Shown: positions 1-9,394, numbered from the stretch's first letter. The stretch is 64,000 nucleotides of DNA from Gymnodinialimonas ceratoperidinii (GCF_019297855.1 NZ_CP079194.1:607501-671500); one strand, 5' to 3'. Translations and numbers: made by a program. The notes: a model not told the origin generated them from the letters alone.

Positions 1-641
<641 letters not shown>

Positions 642-745
642 GATCCAGTGATAGACAGGAAACTGTCCGACCTGATCTCCAAGCATCACCAACACCATAG
701 TGTCTTAATTGGGATAGTAAGCGCCTCAAAACGCTGGCTGATGGT

Positions 746-889
746 TTGTTTCTTTCTTGGTTTGGTGGTCATAGCGCGAGCAAAACACCCGGCTCCATTC
801 CGAACCCGGCCGTTAAGTGCCGTTGCGCCGATGGTACTGCATCTTAAGGTGTGGGAGAGTAGGTCACCGCCAAACCTAGTAAGAAACAA
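746..889 (+). other. Precursor stem bracketing 5S rRNA
   Basis: The bases at 746-765 and 870-889 are complementary at 18 of 20 positions and enclose 5S. The inner part is helix I of mature 5S; the outer part extends it by about 13 pairs. This is the shape expected of an rRNA processing stalk cut by RNase III or RNase E. The role is inferred from position and pairing only. Confidence 0.55.
759..877 (+). rRNA. rrf: 5S ribosomal RNA
   Basis: A 5S rRNA of about 118 nt. It begins GTTTGGTGGTCATAGCG and ends with CCGCCAAACC, which pairs with the 5' end to form helix I. The internal CCGAACCCGG loop and GGGAGAGTAGG segment are conserved 5S features. It follows 23S by about 117 nt on the same strand, as expected for a bacterial rrn operon. 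The ends are estimated from helix I and may be off by one or two bases. Confidence 0.95.
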
Positions 890-958
890 ACATATCTCTC
901 TAACGATAGATCCTCCAGTTATATAGCAAGCCCCTGAGGCACCTGGAGTAGGCAACTT

Positions 959-1744
959 ATGCCGCAAATTCCCGATTTTCAGTTCGATCCGCCGCAAGGT
1001 CAGCCGTTTCCGACGGTCACCCGCCGACCATTTGACGAGCCCTTGGCGGATTTCCAGGTCTTTGGGGAGAGAAATTCCGGTACCAACTTCGTCGAGCAGC
1101 TCGTCGAACGGAATTTCGACCTCGAGCGCGTCCAGCTATACGGCTGGAAGCACGGTTTCCCCGTCTCCATGGGCTACCACAGGCGCTCTCTCATCCTCTT
1201 CGTGTACCGCGATCCCATCGATTGGACCGTGAGCATGTTCAACACGCCCCATGCTCCCCACCCCGATGTGAAGCTGGACAGTTTTTCCGAGTTCATCCGC
1301 AGCGAATGGGCGATCTTCAACCGTCGCAATTCGCGCCGGGTCTGGCGACAGCGCTGGAATGCCACGAGCCGAGGTGAGCTCGACTTCATGGAGAACACCT
1401 TCGACAGACACCCCGAGACCGGAAAGCGGTTCCGCAACGTGATGGAGATGCGGCGCAGCAAACTGGTTGCGGGCCTGTCGTTCCGTAACCGGATCTGCAA
1501 CCTGATAATCGCCTCCTACGAGGATATCCGCACGAACAAGGAGCCGTTCCTCGACTACCTGAGCGCCCAGTTCGACATACCGCGAAGCGATACCTTCGAC
1601 CCGATCGAAGACAAGGTGAGCCCTGATGTTCGCGCGAAGAAAACCTTCAAACGCGCAGATATTTCGCCGGAAGACTTCGCCTATCTGGCCGCCGAACTGG
1701 ACGCGGATGTCGAAGCACAGCTCGGTTACGCGATCACACCGTGA
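959..1744 (+). CDS. Sulfotransferase-like P-loop protein
   Basis: This 261-residue protein probably transfers a sulfuryl group from PAPS. A P-loop-like 5'-phosphosulfate motif, GERNSGTNFVEQLV, begins near residue 36. A second motif, VYRDPIDWTVSMF (residues about 82-95), resembles the 3'-phosphate-binding element of sulfotransferases. The same GERNSGTN pattern occurs in poorly characterised bacterial glycan or lipid sulfotransferase relatives, and the acceptor cannot be predicted. No signal peptide or membrane segment is seen. The gene sits between 5S rRNA and tRNA-fMet, an unusual place for a protein gene, and no clear ribosome-binding site precedes the ATG. Family assignment is fairly firm; substrate is unknown. 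Confidence 0.7.
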   Translation: MPQIPDFQFDPPQGQPFPTVTRRPFDEPLADFQVFGERNSGTNFVEQLVERNFDLERVQLYGWKHGFPVSMGYHRRSLILFVYRDPIDWTVSMFNTPHAPHPDVKLDSFSEFIRSEWAIFNRRNSRRVWRQRWNATSRGELDFMENTFDRHPETGKRFRNVMEMRRSKLVAGLSFRNRICNLIIASYEDIRTNKEPFLDYLSAQFDIPRSDTFDPIEDKVSPDVRAKKTFKRADISPEDFAYLAAELDADVEAQLGYAITP

Positions 1745-1822
1745 TTTTACCAGATAGCGGCACCTTTTCCGCCCGACCCCCTTGCGACTCAGCCGCGAGA
1801 GGGATACCCACCACCCTGTTGG

Positions 1823-1899
<77 letters not shown>

Positions 1900-1907
1900 G
1901 CGCAAAA

Positions 1908-1931
1908 GGCCTCCCTCGTGGGAGGTTTTTT
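1908..1931 (+). terminator. Rho-independent terminator of the rrn operon
   Basis: The hairpin CCTCCC-TCGT-GGGAGG at 1910-1925 is followed by six T at 1926-1931. It starts about ten bases after the tRNA CCA. Flanking CGCAAAA and TTTTTTGCG can extend the stem. It is a textbook intrinsic terminator closing the rRNA/tRNA transcript. Confidence 0.9.
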
Positions 1932-2005
1932 GCGTTATTGCTTCGTTAATATAGCTCAAGCCGATGGGGACGGGACACCAAGTCCCGCCCTCTCCGTCGA
2001 TCTCT

Positions 2006-3523
2006 TCACCCGCCGATGGATTTGGCCGATGCCATTCCCGGCGCGTCTGATTTCCCGCCCAGTTTTTCGCGGACGCCTGCTTCGATCCTGTCGCCGGTCT
2101 CCGGGTCGATGTTGCGCCAGTAGTCGAAGGCGCGTTGCAGGACCTTCTCGCTTACCCCGTCACAGAGGTGGCCGACGACGTTGTCGACCAGTCGAGAGCG
2201 GGCGGCGTCGTCCATGACGTCTCGCACCAACGCGCCGGCCTGGCTCCAGTCGTCATCATCTTCGCGGAGCGTGTAGGCTTGCCGCACCATGTCGCCGTCG
2301 GCGTGCCAGAGACCGGCTTCGGGGCCGGGTTCGGGCTGGGCTGCGGGGCCGCCGTAGGAATTCGGCGCATAGACGGGATCCGCAATCTTCTCGGTCCGGC
2401 CCGCCCCGTCCTTGGAGTAGCTGTGCACCGGGCTTTTGGCGCTGTTCACCGGGATCTGCTTGTAATTCACCCCGAGCCGGGCGCGGTGGGCGTCGGAATA
2501 GGAGAACCCGCGCGCCAGAAGCATCTTGTCCGGCGACAGGCCGATGCCCGGCACCATGTTGTTCGGCTCGAATGCGGCCTGCTCGATCTCGGTGTGGAAG
2601 TCCGTCGGGTTCCGGTCGAGGGTCAGCTTGCCGACCTCGATCAGGGGGTAGTCGTCATGCGGCCAGACCTTGGTGAGATCGAAGGGATTGATCCGATATG
2701 TCTTGGCTTCCTCATAGGGCATGATCTGCCACTTCAGGGTCCAGCTCGGATAATTGCCGTCGCTGATCGCGTTGAACAGGTCACGGCGGTGGTAGTCGCC
2801 GTCCTGACCGGCCAGCTTGTCGGCCTCGTCCTGGCTCAGATAGGCGTTGCCGTCGCCCTGATCGGTGTGGAAGTGGAACTTCACCCAGAACTTCTCGCCC
2901 CCGGCGTTGACCAGCGAGTAGGTGTGGCTGGAGTAGCCGTTCATCTCGCGCCATGTCCTCGGGATGCCCCGATCACCCATCAGGTAGGTCACCTGGTGCG
3001 CGCTCTCGGGGGAGAGGGTCCAGAAATCCCACTGCATGTCATGGTCGCGCAGGTTGTTGTCGGCGCGGCGCTTCTGGCTGCGGATGAAGTGCTGGAACTT
3101 CATCGGATCGCGCACGAAGAAGATCGGCGTGTTGTTTCCGACCATGTCGAAGTTGCCGTCCTCGGTGTACATCTTGATGGAGAAGCCGCGCGGGTCGCGC
3201 CAGGTGTCGGGGCTGCCGCGCTCTCCGGCGACGGTCGAGAACCGCATCACCACGTCGCAGCTTGCGCCGGGCTGGAAGATCTTCGCCTTGGTGTATCGCG
3301 ACACGTCCTGTGTCGTCTCGAACCGCCCGAAGGCGCCGGAGCCCTTCGCGTGCGGCTGCCGCTCGGGGATCCGCTCGCGGTTGAAATTCGCCATCTGTTC
3401 AAGGAGATAGTGATCGTTCAATACGATCGGCCCATCGGGGCCAACCGTGAGGGAATGCTCATCGCTGCGGACCCGGATGCCCGCGTCGGTCGTGGTCGGG
3501 GGAACGTCTTTCTTATCGGCCAT
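2006..3523 (-). CDS. katA: Monofunctional heme catalase, small-subunit type
   Basis: This enzyme splits hydrogen peroxide into water and oxygen, probably in the cytoplasm. At 505 residues it matches small-subunit catalases and lacks the C-terminal flavodoxin-like domain of large ones. The distal His is in ERQPHAKG (H58), the distal Asn in MVGNNTP (residues 130-131), and the proximal heme Tyr in [13 protein letters not shown] (Y342). The family signature [20 protein letters not shown] spans 94-113. No signal peptide is present. The gene stands alone, with a 170-base gap to the divergent MgtC-like gene. No OxyR site was recognised. The start ATG follows a purine-rich stretch (AGGAGAGG, read on the minus strand) at good spacing. 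Confidence 0.95.
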   Translation of the reverse strand: MADKKDVPPTTTDAGIRVRSDEHSLTVGPDGPIVLNDHYLLEQMANFNRERIPERQPHAKGSGAFGRFETTQDVSRYTKAKIFQPGASCDVVMRFSTVAGERGSPDTWRDPRGFSIKMYTEDGNFDMVGNNTPIFFVRDPMKFQHFIRSQKRRADNNLRDHDMQWDFWTLSPESAHQVTYLMGDRGIPRTWREMNGYSSHTYSLVNAGGEKFWVKFHFHTDQGDGNAYLSQDEADKLAGQDGDYHRRDLFNAISDGNYPSWTLKWQIMPYEEAKTYRINPFDLTKVWPHDDYPLIEVGKLTLDRNPTDFHTEIEQAAFEPNNMVPGIGLSPDKMLLARGFSYSDAHRARLGVNYKQIPVNSAKSPVHSYSKDGAGRTEKIADPVYAPNSYGGPAAQPEPGPEAGLWHADGDMVRQAYTLREDDDDWSQAGALVRDVMDDAARSRLVDNVVGHLCDGVSEKVLQRAFDYWRNIDPETGDRIEAGVREKLGGKSDAPGMASAKSIGG

Positions 3524-3637
3524 GATTGCCTCTCCTGTGGGGTGTATGGGTATAACCGAACCCGTCTGCGGAAGTTCCTCTGGCAGCGGGGCGATGCGAC
3601 TTGAATGAGAGGCCGGAACGCTTCACCAATTCCGGTG

Positions 3638-3649
3638 TTGATTAATCAA
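3638..3649. promoter_or_regulatory. 12-bp perfect palindrome upstream of the MgtC-like gene
   Basis: TTGATTAATCAA lies 44 bases before the MgtC-like start codon, in the catalase/MgtC divergent gap. It resembles an FNR/Anr half-site pair, but the halves are 2 bases apart rather than 4, so it is not a standard FNR box. It may be an operator for another regulator; the role is unknown. Confidence 0.3.
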
Positions 3650-3692
3650 GCGGCTGCCGGCGGTCGCGAACACGGGAGCTGCGGGACATTCG

Positions 3693-4208
3693 ATGTGGGA
3701 AGCACTGCTGACTGAATTCACCTTATCGGCGAGCTTGCCGATCTCGGTTATCGTGGTCCGGACCTTGGCGACCGTTGCATTCTGCGGGCTGGTCGGATTG
3801 GAGCGGGAGTCCTCGCGCCGTGCCGCCGGGCTGCGGACGCATATGCTCATCGGCCTCGCGGCTTGCATCTACTGCCTTCTGACGCTGACGCTGATCTACC
3901 GCGCCGATGAATTCGGCGACACCGTCCAGATGGATCCTCTCAGGCTCATCGAAGCGGTCACCGGCGGCGTGGCGTTCCTCGCGGCCGGGCTGATCGTGTT
4001 CTCCCAAGGCAAGGTGCGCGGCCTGACCACGGGGGCGAGCATGTGGGTCGCCGCCGCCATCGGCGTCGCCTGCGGTCTTGGTGAATGGGTCATCGCGGCC
4101 ACGACCACGGTGCTGACCCTGACGATCATCGCCCTGATCCGGCAGGTGGAAAAGCAGGTCGGCACCTACGAGCAAGACGGCAACTACGAAGAAGATGACG
4201 TCAAATAA
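3693..4208 (+). CDS. MgtC/SapB family membrane protein
   Basis: This 171-residue inner-membrane protein belongs to the MgtC/SapB family. It has the family's conserved GLERE...RRAAGLRTHMLIGLAA block (residues about 34-56) and the GGVAFLAAGLIVFSQGKVRGLTTGASMWVAAAIGVACG block (about 90-125). Four to five hydrophobic segments are visible and the C-terminal tail is acidic (YEQDGNYEEDDVK). Some relatives inhibit ATP synthase under low magnesium, others have no known role. It lacks the C-terminal ACT-like domain of Salmonella MgtC and is closer to the short SapB-type form. It converges on the oxidase operon, leaving only 12 bases between stop codons. Confidence 0.85.
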   Translation: MWEALLTEFTLSASLPISVIVVRTLATVAFCGLVGLERESSRRAAGLRTHMLIGLAACIYCLLTLTLIYRADEFGDTVQMDPLRLIEAVTGGVAFLAAGLIVFSQGKVRGLTTGASMWVAAAIGVACGLGEWVIAATTTVLTLTIIALIRQVEKQVGTYEQDGNYEEDDVK

Positions 4209-4220
4209 CGCCCGCCAAAG

Positions 4221-4541
4221 TCACCCGCAGATCGACAGAAGTGCTACCGGGAAGAGCGACCAGATCGTCGCGACCAACCCGGTCCAGCCCGTGGCACGGC
4301 TGACGAACCCGACGAAGCGTGAACCGACGGCGGCCCGTGTCCGGCAAAGCCAGGCCAGAACCCCACATTGGAGCGCGATCGCAAGCCCATAGGCCGCGAT
4401 CAATATCACGCGCGGCAGCGGCAGGCCGGCAATGCTCCCTGTCACGTCATGCCCGCAAAGCAGGCCCTGAAGCCCGTAAACGGCGCTGAAAGCCGCAAGC
4501 CACAGCAGCGGCGCGAGCATGATGCGCACCACGTCCCTCAT
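4221..4541 (-). CDS. Small membrane protein closing the oxidase operon
   Basis: This 106-residue protein has about three hydrophobic segments (near residues 5-25, 38-62 and 80-104). I do not recognise a family. Its ATG overlaps the stop of the oxidase I/III fusion as ATGA, so it is almost certainly co-transcribed and translationally coupled. Position and size suggest a small accessory subunit or assembly partner of the oxidase, comparable to subunit IV of other heme-copper oxidases, but no motif proves this. The ATGA start is preferred over a longer upstream frame, which would lie antiparallel within the fusion gene. Confidence 0.7.
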   Translation of the reverse strand: MRDVVRIMLAPLLWLAAFSAVYGLQGLLCGHDVTGSIAGLPLPRVILIAAYGLAIALQCGVLAWLCRTRAAVGSRFVGFVSRATGWTGLVATIWSLFPVALLSICG

Positions 4542-7021
4542 GGCGAGAGCCCGGACAGATGAGCCGCCAGAAGGACGATGCTGCCGGTAAATCCGGCGTA
4601 ATCGGTCCAGAGGCAGGTGATGGAGAACACCGACCGGCGTGTGCGGGAGGTGAAGCCGCGACGGACCTGCGCGGCCGTGAAGACCACCATCAGCGCGGCG
4701 AGCGCGGCGTGAAACAGCCCGTATCCCCCAAGCACCAGCAACGTGGCGCCATAGGCGTGCTCGGTCGGCGCGGGGGCGCGCAGCATCAGGGACGCGCAGC
4801 CGTAGGCGAGGGCGAGCGTCCCCGCGAGCGCCAGCGCCAGCCCCATCGACGGAGCCGCGCCCCTTCGGTTCTGCCGCATGGCGAGGCGCATGCCCAGAGA
4901 GCCTGCTGCGACCCCGACAAGGCCAAGGATCAACGCGCCCCAGGACGGTGTGAGCCATTCCGGCGGCGGCCACCCGGGCGCGACGGTCCAGAGGAAGGCG
5001 AAGCCGAACAGCAGCGAGCCGAAGAAGGTCGCATTCGCCGTCAGCAGGAAGGCGCTGCCCCACCACCCCGGTCCGCGCTCCACGGCGGCCGCGTGTGGCA
5101 CCTCCAATCCGCAGCCGATCGGTTGCGGCACCGGGTCTTCCTGCATGCCCAGGCCCCAGACCCATCGCCATGCGAGCGCCGCGACGCCGACCAGCGCGAG
5201 CGGCACGGTCCAGTAGAATTTCAGCAGGAGCGAGAGGAAGAACAGCCCCGTTATCGCCGCCATCACGATCGGCAGCCGGGTGTTGGCCGGATAGACCACG
5301 AGCATCTCGGGGCGACCGCTGGCGATATCGACCGTCAGCGTCTCGCGCCGGCCATCTCGGGGCGTGCCGAGGTAGCCGCCGCCGGTCGCCAGATGCAGCG
5401 GCAGGCCCGGATCATTCTCCAGCGGAGCGCGGCTGGTGACATGGGGCAGGCTCGCGAAGTTGTAGGCCGGGGCAGGGGTCATCATCGCCCATTCCAGCGA
5501 CGGCGCCTTCCATGGATTGCGGCGCCCCCGCCCCGCGCTGAGCGCATGGAGCAGCACATCCAGCAGGATCATCGCGATCCCGAAGGCGAGGATGAAGCTT
5601 CCCACCGAGGAGATCAGGTTGATCGCGGTCCAGCCGTCCTCGGGGGTGTAGGTTGAAATGCGCCGCCGTTGTCCGAGAAGGCCGACCCAATGCATCGCAA
5701 GGAAGGTGACGTGAAAGCCCACGAAAACCAGCGCGAAGGCGATCTCGCCCAGGCGGAAGAAGCGCCGCCGCCCGGTGAAATGCGGCAGCCAGTAGTAGAT
5801 GCCCGCAAAGATCGGGAAGACGAAGCCGCCAAACAGCACGTAATGCAGATGCGCGGTGATGAAGGCGGTGTCATGGGCCTGCCAGTCGAAGGGCACAACC
5901 GCGACCATGACGCCCGTCAGCCCGCCGATGACGAAGGTCACAAAGAAGCCGAGGATATGCAGCATCGGCAGATGCAGCTCGGGGCGGCCTCTCCACATCG
6001 TCCCGATCCAGGCGAATATCTGCACCCCGGTCGGCACCGCCACGAGGGTGGAGGCCGCCGAGAAGAACGCGAGGCCCATGTGCGGAATGCCCGTGGTGAA
6101 CATGTGGTGCACCCAGAGGCCGAAGGACAGGAACGCCAGCGCAACCGCCGCAGCGACGATCCAGCCGTAACCAAGGAGTGTCGTACGACACATCACCGGC
6201 AGCACGGTTGAGATCACGCCCGCCGCCGGAAGGAAGATGATGTAGACCTCGGGATGGCCGAACAGCCAGAAAAGATGCTGCCACAAAAGGCTGTCTCCGC
6301 CCATGTCTGCTTGGAAAAACGGCAGGCCGAAGGCGCGCTCCACCTCGAGCAGGACGGAGCCGAGGATCAGGGGCGGGAAGCCTGTCAGGATCATCAGCGC
6401 TGTAATCAGGGCGTACCAGCCGAAGATCGGCATCTTGTCGAGCGACATACCCGGCGCGCGGTATTTCAGGATCGAGACGGTGATCTCGACGGCGGCGGCG
6501 ATGGCCGAGATCTCCACGAAAGTGATGCCGATGAGCCAGAAATCGGTGTTGATGCCGGGCGAATGGATCGCGTCGCTCAGCGGCGGATACATGAACCAGC
6601 CGCTGTCAGGCGCGATGCCGAAAAGCATCGACACGAGCAGCATGGTGCCGCCGAAAGCATAGCACCAGTAGCCGTAGGCGGTGAGCCTCGGGAATGCGAG
6701 ATCGCGGGTGCCGAGGATTTTCGGCAGCAGGTAGATCGCCAGACCCTCGAAGGTGGGAATGGCGAAGAGGAACATCATCACCACGCCGTGCATGGTGAAG
6801 ATCTGGTTGTAGATCTCAGGGCCCGCGAAGGCGGAATGAGGCGTCGCCAGCTGGGCGCGGATCAGCATTGCGAGCAGGCCGCCGACGAGGAAGAAGAAGA
6901 ACGCCGTGACAAGGAACATGCGCCCCAGATCGTTGTGGTTCACGGTCGAGAACCAGCCGCGAAAGCCCGGCTCCGACGCCCAGATCGCGCTCAGCCTGCG
7001 GTGCCGTTCCAGCGCGTTCAT
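4538..7021 (-). CDS. Heme-copper oxidase subunit I + III fusion
   Basis: This 827-residue protein is the catalytic subunit of a respiratory oxygen reductase with subunit III fused to its C-terminus. Low-spin heme ligands are H78 (MHGVVMMF) and H393. Copper-B ligands are H256 in GHPEVY and the pair H305/H306 in WVHHMFTTG. H391 in HLHYVLFGG binds the oxygen-reducing heme. Y260 is the Tyr cross-linked to His, and E258 marks an A1-type proton channel. Residues beyond about 570 match subunit III, with several further membrane segments. The start is the ATG overlapping the subunit II stop (ATGA), ten codons inside a longer frame. The partner subunit II lacks copper-A, so quinol rather than cytochrome c is the likely donor. 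Confidence 0.93.
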   Translation of the reverse strand: MNALERHRRLSAIWASEPGFRGWFSTVNHNDLGRMFLVTAFFFFLVGGLLAMLIRAQLATPHSAFAGPEIYNQIFTMHGVVMMFLFAIPTFEGLAIYLLPKILGTRDLAFPRLTAYGYWCYAFGGTMLLVSMLFGIAPDSGWFMYPPLSDAIHSPGINTDFWLIGITFVEISAIAAAVEITVSILKYRAPGMSLDKMPIFGWYALITALMILTGFPPLILGSVLLEVERAFGLPFFQADMGGDSLLWQHLFWLFGHPEVYIIFLPAAGVISTVLPVMCRTTLLGYGWIVAAAVALAFLSFGLWVHHMFTTGIPHMGLAFFSAASTLVAVPTGVQIFAWIGTMWRGRPELHLPMLHILGFFVTFVIGGLTGVMVAVVPFDWQAHDTAFITAHLHYVLFGGFVFPIFAGIYYWLPHFTGRRRFFRLGEIAFALVFVGFHVTFLAMHWVGLLGQRRRISTYTPEDGWTAINLISSVGSFILAFGIAMILLDVLLHALSAGRGRRNPWKAPSLEWAMMTPAPAYNFASLPHVTSRAPLENDPGLPLHLATGGGYLGTPRDGRRETLTVDIASGRPEMLVVYPANTRLPIVMAAITGLFFLSLLLKFYWTVPLALVGVAALAWRWVWGLGMQEDPVPQPIGCGLEVPHAAAVERGPGWWGSAFLLTANATFFGSLLFGFAFLWTVAPGWPPPEWLTPSWGALILGLVGVAAGSLGMRLAMRQNRRGAAPSMGLALALAGTLALAYGCASLMLRAPAPTEHAYGATLLVLGGYGLFHAALAALMVVFTAAQVRRGFTSRTRRSVFSITCLWTDYAGFTGSIVLLAAHLSGLSP

Positions 7022-7668
7022 GGCGTCTCTCCCTGCAGGAAGGCGGCCCAATCATCGGGGGAATGGGCGATGACCTCGAAGGTGAAATCGTCGTAGCCGG
7101 CGCCGCTGAACTCGGCGCTGACACCGGCATAGGTGCCGGGGCTGTCGGCCTCGAGCCTCAGGACATTGGTGTGGCCGGGGATCGCGTCCAGCTTGCCTGC
7201 CAGACGCGGCACCCAGAAGCTGTGGATCACGTCGGCGGTCGTGATGGCCACATCGATGGGCTGCCCCGCCGGAATATGCAGGACGTTCTCGGTCACGATG
7301 TCCGGCGCGGCGTCGTAGGTGAAGGTCCAGCGCCAGCGCTCGGCCTGCGCGCTGACCCGCAGGGTGTCGGCACCGTCGCGCGGGAACAGGCTCTCTCCCA
7401 CGACCAGCCCGTAGGCCAGCAATGCCGCGAGCACCGCCATCGGGAAGCTCAGGCCGAGGCCGATGATCCAGAGCCTCTCTTGCCGCGGCCTCTCTCCTGC
7501 CTTGTGCGCGCGCCGGAACGGCAGGGCCACCAGCGTCAGCACCAGCAGGAAGATCAGCCCCGCGCCCGAGAGCATCACCCACCAGAGCGTCGCGATCCGC
7601 CGCGCCGCCGGCCCTGCCGGGTCGACAGTTGAAAGCAGGCCCTCGCAGCCTGTAAGCAGGACGAGCAT
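7018..7668 (-). CDS. Oxidase subunit II lacking the copper-A site (lipoprotein)
   Basis: The protein has a lipobox (LLTGC), two membrane helices (about 28-50 and 67-92) and a periplasmic cupredoxin domain. In copper-A oxidases the metal loop is C-S-E-x-C-G-x-x-H-x-x-M; here the aligned segment is VSAEFSGAGYDDF (183-195), so both Cys, the His and the Met are all replaced. The segment resembles E. coli CyoA (SASYSGPGF), which accepts electrons from ubiquinol. IHSFWVP is retained. The start is uncertain. The first plausible ATG gives only seven residues before the lipid Cys, while the frame upstream encodes a good signal sequence (LRRHLVALPRFALTALMLVLL) but has no ATG, GTG or TTG until an ATG at 7803, inside the divergent gene. 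Confidence 0.85.
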   Translation of the reverse strand: MLVLLTGCEGLLSTVDPAGPAARRIATLWWVMLSGAGLIFLLVLTLVALPFRRAHKAGERPRQERLWIIGLGLSFPMAVLAALLAYGLVVGESLFPRDGADTLRVSAQAERWRWTFTYDAAPDIVTENVLHIPAGQPIDVAITTADVIHSFWVPRLAGKLDAIPGHTNVLRLEADSPGTYAGVSAEFSGAGYDDFTFEVIAHSPDDWAAFLQGETP

Positions 7669-7704
7669 CAAGGCAGTCAGGGCGAACCGCGGGAGGGCGA
7701 CGAG

Positions 7705-8220
7705 ATGACGGCGGAGGACACCAGCGACGAGGCGGAAGACCTGATCGACCCGATCAGCGAGTTGCCCGGCTTCGATGAAACGGAATCGCGCATCGCCGTC
7801 CATGGCCACCCGATCCACGCGATGAGCGTGGCCTTCCCCGTGGCGCTGACCTTCTGCGTGCTGGGGGCCGATGCGCTCTACTGGTGGACGGGCGACAGTT
7901 TCTGGGCGCGGGCCGCGCTCTGGGCGGCGGGCACCGGGTTCCTGTTCGGCATGTTGGCCGGCGTCTCGGGCACGGCCGAGTTGTTGCTGGTCCCCGGTAT
8001 CCGCTCCCGCGCGCCCGCCTGGACCCACTTCATCATCGCGGTCACGCTGCTGTCGCTTCTGGGTGCCAACTGGGGCTACCGGCTCTATGGCTACGAGACG
8101 GCGGTGCTGCCCTACGGCATCCTGCTCTCCGGGCTCTGCGTCGTGGTGGTGGGGTTCACGGGTTGGCATGGCGGCAAGCTCGTCTTCGACTATCGGCTGG
8201 GTACGTCGAAAGGGAGCTGA
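7705..8220 (+). CDS. DUF2231-like integral membrane protein
   Basis: This 171-residue protein begins with an acidic soluble stretch, then the HGHPIHAMSVAFPVALTFCVLGADALYW block (about 34-61) typical of DUF2231 proteins, followed by three more hydrophobic segments. DUF2231 members are predicted to be heme- or redox-associated membrane proteins; biochemical proof is scarce. A strong ribosome-binding site (GGGAGGG) lies six bases before the ATG. It is the only plus-strand gene in the oxidase locus. Its 5' end faces the subunit II start and its 3' end overlaps the CopD-like gene by 31 bases. Confidence 0.75.
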   Translation: MTAEDTSDEAEDLIDPISELPGFDETESRIAVHGHPIHAMSVAFPVALTFCVLGADALYWWTGDSFWARAALWAAGTGFLFGMLAGVSGTAELLLVPGIRSRAPAWTHFIIAVTLLSLLGANWGYRLYGYETAVLPYGILLSGLCVVVVGFTGWHGGKLVFDYRLGTSKGS

Positions 8221-8702
8221 CCCCCTCGCGGCGCCAGAAGCCAATCGGGCATGACGATCCAGTCCAGCGCGGGCTTGCCGAGAACGAGGGTCAGGATCAC
8301 CACCATCGGAATGAGCGCGGCCATGGCCGGCAGGTAGGGCCGGGGCGGGGTGTGGTACTCGGGGTCTTCGGCGGTCTTCGCGATGATGTGCCCGACCCAG
8401 ACATGGGCTGCGACCAGCAACGCCACGAAAAACAGCTTGGCGAAAAGCCACGGCACGAAGGCCTCGCGCAGGAAGATCAGCCATGTGCCTGCGATCACCG
8501 CTACCACGGCGGCGGGCGTGGCCCAGAGCGTATAGGTCAGATGCGTGGCGCGCCGGATCATCCGGTAGTCATCCGCCAGAACGTCCGGCGCGTGCCGGGA
8601 AAGCATCATCGGCAGGGCCAGCAACCCGCCGCACCACAGGATCAGGGCGGCGATATGGATGATCTTCAGGATCGGGATGAGCGCGAAAAGCCAGTCTAGC
8701 AC
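8190..8702 (-). CDS. CopD-like membrane protein
   Basis: This 170-residue membrane protein has four to five hydrophobic segments. The opening LKIIHIAALILWCGGLLALPMML and a later LFFVALLVAAHVWVGHII resemble the CopD domain family, where a His in helix 1 and histidines further on may bind copper or heme. I start it at the GTG that overlaps the CtaG-like stop, giving VLDWLFALIP; a longer frame would add 28 residues of unlikely composition. Together with the CtaG-like neighbour it probably helps deliver copper to the oxidase. The 3' end overlaps the convergent DUF2231 gene. Confidence 0.7.
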   Translation of the reverse strand: MLDWLFALIPILKIIHIAALILWCGGLLALPMMLSRHAPDVLADDYRMIRRATHLTYTLWATPAAVVAVIAGTWLIFLREAFVPWLFAKLFFVALLVAAHVWVGHIIAKTAEDPEYHTPPRPYLPAMAALIPMVVILTLVLGKPALDWIVMPDWLLAPRGGQLPFDVPSR

Positions 8703-9394
8703 GGCGCACCATCCACCATCCGCCGCCAATTGCGCCGCGTGAGCACTGCGGCGATCACGGCATAGGGCAGGCCCGCGGGCACCCACATGATCAGACCGCC
8801 CAACTGTTGATCACGCAGGGGCGTCAGGCCCCAGTCCAGCGGGGCCGCGCCATGGGCCGCGTAGAGCGCGGAGGGCGCGAAGGTCAGCACCGCGCCCAAC
8901 ATCCCCATCAGCGCGAAGCTGGCGACAATGTAGACGATCTGCTCCACCGGCGCGTCCCGAGCCCCAAGGACCGCGCGCCAGAACCAGAGCGCGCTGCCCA
9001 GAAGGCTGAGTTGCATCAGCCAATAGACCGCGACGTTCGACAGGGCGAGGTCATAGGCGGCCGGATGGTGCCACCCCCAGAGGATCACGTTCGCCAGCGC
9101 GAAAGGCAGGGCCACGCCCCCCGTGAAGCGCGGCAGGGCAGCCGCAAGCAGCGGGGCCGCGACGGCGACGAGCAGCACATGGTGCACGACCCGCGCCGAG
9201 AATAGCGCCGAGGAAAGCGCGCAGAGCGGAGAGACGAAGGCCACCACAAGCACCGCGACGCCGACAAGGCCGGGCGGGCTGCGGCGCAGGACTACCGTGA
9301 GGATCAGGAGCGCGCCCAGAAGCAGCGGATCAAGATTCCAGCTTGCCCAGATCTCTTGAGGCAGGGGAGGCGGTCCGCAGTAGATTTCGTCCAT
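8696..9394 (-). CDS. ctaG: CtaG-like oxidase assembly membrane protein
   Basis: This 232-residue, seven-helix-like membrane protein matches the caa3-type CtaG family (copper insertion or assembly of heme-copper oxidases). Diagnostic stretches are SARVVHHVLLVAVAAPLLA (about 67-85), WGWHHPAAYDLAL (about 106-118) and the C-terminal LRDQQLGGLIMWVPAGLPY. The paired histidines HH and WHHP are conserved and could bind copper. It heads the minus-strand oxidase locus and is followed by a CopD-like gene with overlapping stop and start. This family is unrelated to the Cox11-type CtaG of Paracoccus. Confidence 0.85.
   Translation of the reverse strand: MDEIYCGPPPLPQEIWASWNLDPLLLGALLILTVVLRRSPPGLVGVAVLVVAFVSPLCALSSALFSARVVHHVLLVAVAAPLLAAALPRFTGGVALPFALANVILWGWHHPAAYDLALSNVAVYWLMQLSLLGSALWFWRAVLGARDAPVEQIVYIVASFALMGMLGAVLTFAPSALYAAHGAAPLDWGLTPLRDQQLGGLIMWVPAGLPYAVIAAVLTRRNWRRMVDGAPC

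Noticed and set aside
1971..1987. CGGGAC/GTCCCG hairpin as a catalase terminator
   Set aside because: The stem is only six pairs and no T-run follows on the minus strand, so termination is not supported.
2135..3604. Long open frame opposite the catalase gene
   Set aside because: It is a mirror of a GC-rich coding sequence and its protein has no recognisable domain; the catalase on the other strand is certain.
3638..3649. FNR/Anr box before the MgtC-like gene
   Set aside because: The TTGAT and ATCAA halves are separated by 2 bases instead of 4, so it does not fit the FNR consensus; kept only as an unnamed palindrome.
4559..7096. Open frames opposite the oxidase I/III gene
   Set aside because: Highly charged, low-complexity products rich in Arg, Glu and Gly are the antisense of membrane helices; the oxidase frame has all functional motifs.
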